Positions 56,722 to 64,000 of a stretch of DNA of 64,000 nt are shown in pieces (within the stretch, counting starts at the first letter, position 1; the number at the start of each line of letters is the position of its first letter). Both the position numbers and the translations under genes were made by a program. The notes below the pieces were generated by a model. The model was not told where the DNA came from, made no database searches, and saw only the letters and a program-made list of their open reading frames with translations. The stretch lies in contig OZ024879.1 of the NCBI GenBank assembly GCA_964017185.1, positions 25,547,456-25,611,455 on the forward strand, in the 5' to 3' direction. The stretch comes from Rugalucina vietnamica. Taxonomy: Eukaryota; Mollusca; Bivalvia; Lucinida; Lucinidae.

Positions 56722-58455
56722 TCATTTTTGAGGACTTATTTGCCCTGATTCAGCTTTCCCACATAAACCGTTAAATAGTTCTGCACACTCATTCCTGAAT
56801 CTAGATGCGCAAGCAGCGTAAATTATAGGGTTAATCATACACTGTAGAAAGTAAGACCTCAGGAAGAATCTATACGCTGCTCGTCCCGTATCCGACATGT
56901 TGTCCACGAAATCGTCATTGAGTGCTCGCATCAACATTAACAGCAAGTGTGGCAGGTAACTTAGAACAAAAGCTAGCGAGATACAAAACATCAAAAACGC
57001 CGTCTTTCGGGCTCGTGCTTGTTTCAGATACTGGGTTTTACCCAGGGTGCTGATGTTTGTTTCAGATTGTCGACTGGTGATGGATGTCATTCTCGATAAG
57101 ATGCTAGACATTTGGCTTGTGATGGATACCAGTCTCCCACCTAAGGATTTCCGCTCTTTATTTAAACTTTCCTCACTCGAAATAGGAGATTGGCCGTTTG
57201 GTTTATTTTGATCGTCCAGTTTTTCAGAAGACGAATTTGTGTCACCCGGCTTGTCTTGATTGTCGTTTGTGTCAGGCTTGTTTAACTCAAAACTATTCTT
57301 CAAATCTATTCCTTCCACATTTATATCATCCTTTTGTTTGTTTACTTGGTCCTTGTCGACATTTGCTCCATTTTCAACACAATGTTGCTCAACAGATGCA
57401 ACGCTTGTCTGCCCAGAATCATTTTCTATTTGTTCGCCCTTTTCGTTTTCCTTTTGATAAGTTTCTTTCATTTCATACTGTTCACTTTTCTCATCTGGCT
57501 TTTCGCTCCATGATAACTCACTTGCAGATTTATGTTTCTTTTTAAATCTTTTCACACGTTTACGATGCTCCACATTCTTAATTTTTGCTTTTTCATATCT
57601 AGATAAGGTACTGACATCTATTTCCCCTTCGGCCTTAGATCCACGGTCTACCATTGATGAAGAAAGCATTGGCACCGAGTTGCTCGCCTGGATATACTCC
57701 TTCGGCATTCTGTTCACGTGCTCCTGTACTTCTCTCCCGATAAAACAGTAAAGAACTGACATTGAAATTATACCGGACAGAAATAATACTGCGTACATAG
57801 CGACATTCATGAATGGGTACATTGTGTCTGACATAGAATCATCAGTTGAGCATTCTGTGCCAACCAAATTATACTCTGGAATGTGGAAAGTTTTTTTCCC
57901 ATAAACTAAAACCGCGGGCCACGAAAAGAATAATCCTAGTAAAACAGCTAAAGCACATAAAAATTTGGCAACTTTGGCGGAAATCTGTTTCTTGAATGGT
58001 TTACAAACTTTTCTGTAGCGATCAATGGCTATGAAGAGTAATAAGAATGAGGATGACAATGTACTGGTAGTATTGAAAAACCGAGACAGTTTGCAGAGCC
58101 AGAGATAGCGGAATGTATACTGGTTGATGACTGTAGTAATCTCAAATGGTATCACAACTAAACACGAGAACAGGTCTATTGCACCTAGACACAGAATAAA
58201 ACACTGAGAATTAGACAGCCTGTACCGCGTACGGTAAATATGACAAACCAGTCCATTGCCAAATATACCAGTCACTGAAATTATTCCCAAATAAATTAAT
58301 GTTGGGACCAGTCTGGCAACTTCCTCGTCATTTAATTCTGTCAGTGTCGGGCCAGCTTCCGTTATGTTTGTCATTGTAGGCGCATCCGCTGACAAGTCAT
58401 GTGATAAGTCCGTTGTATGAAGGGTGCCAATGTTTTCTGTTACTGTGTTTGTCAT
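56722..58455 (-). CDS. Class A (rhodopsin-like) G-protein-coupled receptor, orphan
   Basis: 577 residues in one coding exon; probably a plasma-membrane receptor for a peptide or other small ligand. TM1 is ~49-75 (GIFGN, N67), TM2 ~84-106 (LGAID, D94), TM3 ~118-146 with C121 and DRY at 145-147 (AIDRYRKVCKPF), TM4 ~163-186 (W179), TM5 ~215-239 (Y236), TM6 ~484-510 (SYLP in place of CWxP), TM7 ~526-547 with NPIIY at 542-546. C202 can pair with C121. Intracellular loop 3 is very long (~240 residues, Lys/Glu/Ser/Asn-rich), as in some amine and neuropeptide receptors. The N-terminus has an NIT glycosylation site (N30) and no signal peptide. The ATG at 58455 follows a splice-acceptor-like pyrimidine run, so 5' UTR exons may lie upstream. 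The ligand cannot be named from this. Confidence 0.93.
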   Translation of the reverse strand: MTNTVTENIGTLHTTDLSHDLSADAPTMTNITEAGPTLTELNDEEVARLVPTLIYLGIISVTGIFGNGLVCHIYRTRYRLSNSQCFILCLGAIDLFSCLVVIPFEITTVINQYTFRYLWLCKLSRFFNTTSTLSSSFLLLFIAIDRYRKVCKPFKKQISAKVAKFLCALAVLLGLFFSWPAVLVYGKKTFHIPEYNLVGTECSTDDSMSDTMYPFMNVAMYAVLFLSGIISMSVLYCFIGREVQEHVNRMPKEYIQASNSVPMLSSSMVDRGSKAEGEIDVSTLSRYEKAKIKNVEHRKRVKRFKKKHKSASELSWSEKPDEKSEQYEMKETYQKENEKGEQIENDSGQTSVASVEQHCVENGANVDKDQVNKQKDDINVEGIDLKNSFELNKPDTNDNQDKPGDTNSSSEKLDDQNKPNGQSPISSEESLNKERKSLGGRLVSITSQMSSILSRMTSITSRQSETNISTLGKTQYLKQARARKTAFLMFCISLAFVLSYLPHLLLMLMRALNDDFVDNMSDTGRAAYRFFLRSYFLQCMINPIIYAACASRFRNECAELFNGLCGKAESGQISPQK

Positions 58456-58481
58456 AGTGTCGATAGGTCATAAACATCGTC

Positions 58482-58505
58482 CCTGCAATCTAAAAGAAAA
58501 AAATA
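58482..58505 (-). promoter_or_regulatory. Putative splice acceptor upstream of the receptor start
   Basis: On the minus strand TTTTTTCTTTTAG, then ATTGCAG, precede the ATG by about 30-35 bases. Either AG could serve as a 3' splice site, making 58455-56722 the coding exon behind a 5' UTR intron. Confidence 0.5.
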
Positions 58506-58631
58506 AGTAAGAGCATTTTACATATTGTTGTCATTTACATTGATGAAAATTGGTTTGGTTAATCTCACGCTTTAATTTCTTGTTTAGTTGGTTACTTTGG
58601 CTTTCGATGTCAGGATTGTCTATATAATATG

Positions 58632-58864
58632 TGCCGCCACGTGGAAAAACCAACAATCTGCATAGGCGAAAACAAAGACGCAGATCAGCTTCGCGGTAAC
58701 CGCGAAGCTGATCAGCGCCTTTGTTTTCGCTACACGGATAGTACACTTCCTCTACTTTCTAAATACAAAATTTCAAGCTTGTACCTGTCTTCTGTGATTG
58801 TACAGACTGGTTTGTGTCAGACCTGTTCGGAAACCACATTGCTGGTTTTCCCACGAGGCGGCCC
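58632..58864. mobile_element. MITE of the GAGCCGCC family, copy 2
   Basis: Starts TGCCGCCACGTGGAAAAACC and ends with the complement GGTTTTCCCACGAGGCGGC. Inside is a near-perfect palindrome around GCAGATCAGCTTCGCGGTAA, then AGACTGGTTTGTGTCAGACC. 233 bp, non-coding, lying just upstream of the receptor gene. Confidence 0.85.
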
Positions 58865-59855
58865 ATATTATAGTTGCGTCAGTTTCAGTCAACCTTAAAG
58901 AATGATTCCGTTTTGTTAATACCTTCTGTTTAATAATATTTCATAATGTTTTTCTACTTTGAACCAAAACATTTATTCATGTTGTTTTAGTAAGTAAAAT
59001 ATTCGTTTATAGTAGAATCAGTCACTCCTACATGTATAAGACCAATGAGCGGTAAGGTATTATACAACGTTCACAAATCGCAATTAAATTACGTACACCA
59101 TTTGTAAAAGCAAATTGTAAACTATTCTTCTTCTTCTTGTTGCATTTACTCTTGTTGACACGCAAAGTCGGGACCTACAATATGCCTGTCGGGACCTACA
59201 ATATGCCTGGTGCAAAACAAAAGACTGTGCACACTTGGAGTATCGAGGCAGAGGGCAAAGTTTGCTTGATGCAAGAGTGCCTTGGGTCTGAGCTATTCTG
59301 TTAAAGTGACAGTACTTTGACAGGTTTTTATGAGCTACTGGGCTATCCCGCCCTTTCGTTTGAACCGATCTAGCAATTTCGACTTTCGTGAAATTATCAT
59401 ATTCGACGCATGCGATTTGGACACGAGATGAATATACTACTGTAGGCAACTTCGAAACTTTAGCATATACTTAACCAAATTCCCAACGCACCTAGTAAGG
59501 TTTTTAAAAATATTTCAAATAGGAATCGATCGAAAATGTTCAAATTCGCTGCATGATAAGATACATCATTTTGAAACAATGTGGTGAAATTTCATTGCGA
59601 TTAGTGATTTCTATCGAAATTTATTGAGCTTTTAGCACACCCATGATTCGAAAAGTCTGGAAAAACGTATTGAAAACAACGTTAGTGTAAGGTAAGGGGA
59701 AATCGTACATAACGTTATAAAAATGATTTGCAGAACAATTTTGATGTGTGATAGTGAGAATTTTATCAATAATTGAAACCCACTGCTTAAGTAAGTTTCC
59801 TAAAAGGGCACGTAAGCTGAACCTCGAATCTCTCAGTTCAATTCATCTAAACAAA
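58865..59855. other. Intergenic with a 22-bp tandem duplication
   Basis: GTCGGGACCTACAATATGCC occurs twice in tandem at ~59168-59211. A minus-strand open frame of 121 codons spans it (59084-59449) but shows no domain and is probably chance. Nothing else recognised. Confidence 0.5.
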
Positions 59856-59995
59856 TTAATATCTAGTGTGTCCCCCATTAGCTCGAACCACTGCTAAACA
59901 GCCGCCTGTCGCATAGACAGGATGTGAATTCTTTTTACATTTTGTGGAAAGTTAGCCCACTCAGCAATGAACAGTTGCTCTGTCTGGCGACGGGT
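59856..59995 (-). pseudogene. Tc1-like transposase C-terminal fragment
   Basis: The minus strand reads RQTEQLFIAEWANFPQNVKR and then ILSMRQAAV in one frame, and VVRANGGHTRY-stop in a shifted frame. EW..P....R...SM..R, then V.RA.GGHTRY and stop, is the usual C-terminus of Tc1-like DDE transposases. One frameshift separates the parts near 59895. About 140 bp survive and no catalytic domain or inverted repeat is seen, so it is a decayed fragment. Confidence 0.72.
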
Positions 59996-61187
59996 TTGAA
60001 GATTTGCATAAATTACAAAACACATTTATGGGCTATAACTGAGTCTTGGTACGGGTGAACGGACGGACGGACGGACAGGCTGAAAGTGAGAACGAATTTC
60101 ACTTTCTGCCAAAATGGTTGCCTTTCAAACTTGAACTCGAAAAAAATACCAAATGGTTGTGTTTAAGAAAGAAAAAACGGCGAAAGTGAGACTTCCTTAA
60201 TGCATTGACTTTAAACGTAGGCTGCGAAAAGACGTAACCCCTTGAACTAAACCGATCGCTCTAGCCCTTTGTTCAACAGATAGACGAACCATTTTTATTG
60301 ACTTCCATTCCATACATAACCAGGCTTCCAATACAAGTTTCAGAATGAGAAAAACTACATACCACAAGGAGCACGTGCAGAAAACATGTTTTTCATGATT
60401 TCCTTATTGCACGATTCCGAGAGAAAAATTGTGTGAAAGAACCTAATAGGTGTGTGTAAATGCATAAGAGACAAGCGTGTGCCAAATTTCAAAGTTAAAT
60501 CTTTGACGAAAGTGAAAGTATTCAAATTTTAAAAGTAGTGCGTTGGCATTTTTGCCAAGTGTATATCATAAAGCTAAATAATCAAAACACTGTTCATTTA
60601 CCATGTCCGTTTCAAGTTAATATTACAGTTACTGTTCTTCCCGGAGAGACCGTCTGCTACCGTATATCAACATTACACTCAACTCTTTATCTATTATAAT
60701 TACACAACCCCGGGTACTTACTGGGTACTGCGACGGATTAGCGATCATTTGCAAACGTCGAAACTCGACTTATTTTCTTCCTTTATCCACTGGTGACACT
60801 TGTGAATTAGCACTAACAACAGTCATTGTGACCTAGGCATCTTACCTCCCTAAGTTGAAGTGCGGGTCCTTTTTCGTCTGTCTAACATATCATCGGGCTT
60901 TTAAAATAAGAATGGTGAATATGATGTGCCGGAATATGTGAATATTTATACTCCTCCAAATGATAAAAGACACATTAAGTAGAGAAATCTAGTCCTGTTT
61001 CTACTGTATATTAAGTGACAAAGTTGACTTCTGACTGGCAATTAATGTATGTGGGATGACGTTAACATAACTAGACCGTAGCTTAAAGACAGCCCGTTAG
61101 GAGAAAATATACATAAACTAAAATGCTTACTATATATAATATGTACTATGTGTTTATTTTATCGGCATTAATGCATACACTGATTGT

Positions 61188-61190
<3 letters not shown>
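59996..61190. other. Intergenic; no gene recognised
   Basis: It contains a short GGAC repeat (~60059-60077) and no credible coding frame or RNA gene. Confidence 0.5.

Positions 61191-61228
<38 letters not shown>
61191..61228. repeat. (GA)n microsatellite
   Basis: About 19 GA dinucleotides. Confidence 0.95.
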
Positions 61229-61234
<6 letters not shown>

Positions 61235-61536
61235 AAGTATAAAAGGCGAAATCATTAGTATATATGCATTGTTTACACACAAAAAATACGGGCATAATAA
61301 TGAAGTTACAACAGATATTTTGTTCAGCGGTGGCCTTCGCTATTTGACATTTGTGTTATTTACATTGGGAGAAAATCTTTTTCATCAAACTAATGCAAGA
61401 AAATTGACATTACGATGTATTTATTTGATAAATGAATATTTTCAATACCGAATATATAGATGTTAAGCGTTTAATTAAACCTGAATATATAGTTGAACGA
61501 CCAGGAAAACAGAACAACAACGCCGTTCTCATCTGT

Positions 61537-61672
61537 TTGAGCCGTCACGTGGGAAAACCAGCAATTTGGTTTCTGAACAAGTCAGACACCGGTCTGTACA
61601 AGCACAGAAAATAGCTAGAAGCCTTTGCTTTCGCATATGCAGATTGTTGCTTTTCCCATGAGGCGGCTCAAA
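61537..61672. mobile_element. MITE of the GAGCCGCC family, copy 3 (internally shortened)
   Basis: TTGAGCCGTCACGTGGGAAA at the left end and TTTTCCCATGAGGCGGCTCA at the right, only 136 bp apart. The central palindrome of the longer copies is missing. Confidence 0.85.
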
Positions 61673-61754
61673 TGAAGATTGTGGAAGCAGGAAACAATCA
61701 TGTTTATAACAAAAATATCACACATCGCGTGGATTATAAGAGTTGCAGACACAC

Positions 61755-61757
61755 TAA

Positions 61758-61804
<47 letters not shown>

Positions 61805-61805
61805 A
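61755..61805. repeat. (AAAT)n microsatellite
   Basis: About twelve ATAA/AAAT units. Confidence 0.95.
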
Positions 61806-61893
61806 TGCAGGTACATGTATTAAAATAGATTATTATGAAAAATCAAAATTTGTTGTTAGTTTCCTATTCGAGACGTTGACATGCCTTTTGAAT

Positions 61894-61990
61894 AAAAATA
61901 AAACTGAGATCCTTTAAGAACAGTGAGCAACTGAGCATAGTTTCGAGAAAGGTGATGTGCCATACCGCGGTTTCGGCTATTCAAGCCTCG
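61894..61990. repeat. Left direct repeat around a MITE-bearing segment
   Basis: From AAAATAAAACTGAGATCC to TTCGGCTATTCAAGCCTCG. It recurs at 62423-62509 with a ~10-bp deletion and a few substitutions. Confidence 0.85.
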
Positions 61991-62194
61991 TCAGTGACCC
62001 TTTAGATTTGGCAACATGGAGCCAAATTTTTCAACTTTCATAGGGCTAGTCGATACAAAGACTAGTATTATCCAAATGGGGCCAAATGTTAGAATATGAA
62101 TCTAAATCGATAATGATTTTCTGATTTCTCAAAATATCCTCTCTGATCTTAAAGGACCAAAAGGAAAATATAATCTGCACTATGGATGATGTAC

Positions 62195-62358
62195 ATGCGC
62201 GGATACAGAAATTTTAATGAGAGGGGGTCCAACGAAATTGGTAATTTTTGGTCACAGACGAGGGGGGTCCAACCCCCAAAAAATCCCGAAATTACCTTTT
62301 TTAGGTAAAATTTTCAAATTCCAGGGGGGGGGGGTCCCCCACCTCTGGATCCGCGCAT
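62195..62358. mobile_element. 164-bp MITE with 7-bp target duplication
   Basis: Inverted ends ATGCGCGGATACAG and CTGGATCCGCGCAT, flanked on both sides by GATGTAC (62188-62194 and 62359-62365). The interior has two GGGGGGTCCAAC-like segments and an 11-base G-run. Non-coding. Confidence 0.85.
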
Positions 62359-62422
62359 GATGTACGGGGAGAGTTTTAGGGCCACCACACGGCACAACAC
62401 CAGCTGCAGTGATAGCAAATGA

Positions 62423-62509
62423 AAATAAAACTCAGATCCTTTAAGAGCAGTGAGCATATTTTCGAGAAAGGTGATGGGCCATACCGCGGTTTCGGCTATT
62501 CAAGCCTCG
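62423..62509. repeat. Right direct repeat of the 61894 pair
   Basis: Matches 61894-61990. The pair encloses ~430 bp that includes the 164-bp MITE. Confidence 0.85.
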
Positions 62510-62984
62510 ATTAGTATGTTTCATTTGTTATTGTTGGGACATATGCATGATTTCGAGGACAGGTTTGCATGCTGTTGAATTCCACCGACAAAAGCACTAT
62601 ATAAGCACTATATGTGTCCCTACAAAAACCGATCATAAGCGTATTCTTTATGAAGTCGATTTGAAAATATAAGCCAGCATGGTCACGTCTTTCGAAGTGT
62701 CCCGCTTAAGTGCTCAGTGCTTAACTCGTGGCTAATTGGACCACTTCACGATCAAACCTGCTTTGAGCTAAGATATACCTACATGATACCTACACAAATA
62801 TGTACAGAACATCATGTCTCACCAGCGTGTTTGACTTTCACTGCCTAGATAGTTTACAGTCTCTACAGTGTAAATGTATGTAACCCTTCAACATGAAATC
62901 TTGACCACTTTTAACTGGTGTTACGTATCGCGGAAAGGTATGTTCCCCCGTGTATATGTGAGACTGAATCTTTAAATCAAACAG
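62510..62984. other. Intergenic; no gene recognised
   Basis: No gene, RNA gene or long repeat seen. Confidence 0.5.
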
Positions 62985-63225
62985 TTGAACCGCCGCATAG
63001 GAAAACAAACAATCTGCCTAGGCGAAAACAAAGGCGCAGATCAGCTTCGCAGTAACTGCGAAGATAATCTGCGACTTTTCTTTTTCGCTACTCGGATAGT
63101 ACAGTTCCTCTTCTACTTTAATCCGAAATTTCAAGTTTGTAGCCTGCTTCTTTTACTGCACAGACCGGTTTGTGTATGCCCTGTTCGGAAACCACATTGT
63201 TGGTTTTCCCATGAGGCGGCTCAAT
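62985..63225. mobile_element. MITE of the GAGCCGCC family, copy 4
   Basis: Starts TTGAACCGCCGCATAGGAAA and ends TTTTCCCATGAGGCGGCTCAA. It contains the family palindrome (GCAGATCAGCTTCGCAGTAA) and ACCGGTTTGTGTATGCCCTG. About 241 bp, same orientation as the 58632 copy. Confidence 0.87.
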
Positions 63226-64000
63226 TATTAGTGTGAAGTGTCTCTTCCTCTTAATCTTGTGACTAAAACAAAAAAAGTTTCCTAGAAGGATCTTAAGCTT
63301 CCATTAACCTTTCATAAACCTTTCATAATATTAATATAGCGAACGACCTTATAGTGACATAACATCGAATTTGACAAAAATGTATTTATAAGAAATGCGT
63401 ATGTCGGCTTCATGGTAATTTGGCAGTTTTAGAGTTTATCGGCGCCACTGTTTTCTTCACATTATCCATTTTGCTTGCACTGCAGCATCTATTCATCCCC
63501 GACCACTTGCTGTGCCACAAAGCGACGCCTGTCATGCAACACAGGTTATTTTATGACATGACCAGTCACAAACAGTTACGGTAATGTCGAAATGTCGCCC
63601 CCATACCAACTAACTCGGTTATACGGTTAACACAGAGGCGTCGAGATCCACACCTACATCTCGGAAGATAATACAGTTAGTACCATTAGATTTACATGGG
63701 AATTTCTTTTTTTAAATCTTGTAGTAAGTCGGATGAATTAAAAATGACATTCGGATGCCACGACATTTCTATGACATTTAAGCATGACATTAACAAAACT
63801 TTCAATACAATGTACTTTACAGTGCTCGCTCAGTTTATATAGTAATTTGAATAGGAAAACAGATTGCATAGGGTAAAACTTTATCTTATACATGCTACTG
63901 CGTCAAGAGAAAAGCATTTGTGGCTTCTTAGCGGAAGTCGTACGTGCGGTTGTCTTCATTCGTTAGACAGTAACCTCTGCTTTCTTCATCCGATACAGTG
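63226..64000. other. Intergenic to window end; no gene recognised
   Basis: No long frame, RNA gene or repeat structure I can support. Confidence 0.5.

Noticed and set aside
57198-57545. 115-codon plus-strand frame
   Set aside because: Antisense shadow of the receptor's long, biased third intracellular loop.
59084-59449. 121-codon minus-strand frame
   Set aside because: No domain, spans a 22-bp tandem duplication, no supporting signals.

Overview
This window looks like repeat-dense nuclear DNA from a mollusc, most likely a bivalve. That is an inference from the long eukaryotic intergenic DNA, the nested LTR and non-LTR retroelements, the MITE families with GAGCCGCC-type ends, and the element starting with complementary CTCACCTGAGC/GGTGAGC runs, which I recall as common in bivalve genomes. 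Only one convincing host gene is visible: a 577-residue class A G-protein-coupled receptor in a single coding exon on the minus strand (56722-58455). Everything else is satellite, mobile DNA, a recent large tandem duplication, or intergenic sequence with nothing I recognise.

Layout. (1) 1-29964 is a satellite array of ~165-bp monomers split by a 20.5-kb insertion at 3862-24405, flanked by a 4-bp duplication (AACG). The insertion is two minus-strand Ty3/gypsy elements of the GMR1 type (integrase upstream of reverse transcriptase) sharing a middle LTR: LTR-internal-LTR-internal-LTR. A full-length 7.6-kb APE-type LINE (minus strand, 10708-18350) sits near one end of the middle LTR. The order of events is therefore satellite, then gypsy tandem, then LINE. 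(2) 29965-31851 is a fold-back element with terminal inverted repeats of several hundred bases, repeated CATTATAT motifs and a ~1.1-kb core of GATCGATC/ATGATG repeats. (3) 31852-34100 is intergenic with a ~100-bp-armed inverted repeat. (4) About 34100-38500 holds a second LINE of the same broad family on the plus strand, with an uninterrupted 1151-codon ORF2. (5) 38500-42580 is intergenic and contains a LINE-like 3' tail, a repeat with complementary starts and two related ~390-bp palindromic elements.

(6) 42584-54122 is a tandem array of a ~3.33-kb unit: three full copies and a 1.16-kb partial fourth, nearly identical in sequence. Each full unit carries a minus-strand tRNA-like element with A and B boxes followed by a T-run, a 9-bp-armed perfect hairpin, a G-rich tract and a ~1-kb inverted duplication. 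The middle copy has a private 373-bp insertion. No protein gene is recognisable in the unit. (7) 54123-64000 holds the receptor gene, a local duplication, at least four copies of a GAGCCGCC-ended MITE, a decayed Tc1-like transposase C-terminus, and a 164-bp MITE with a 7-bp target duplication.

The retroelement genes work as self-contained units: gag, protease, integrase, RT and RNase H in the gypsy copies; RNA-binding ORF1 and endonuclease/RT ORF2 in the LINE. The receptor is the only sequence with a likely role for the animal. All family assignments rest on motifs read by eye; no database search was possible.
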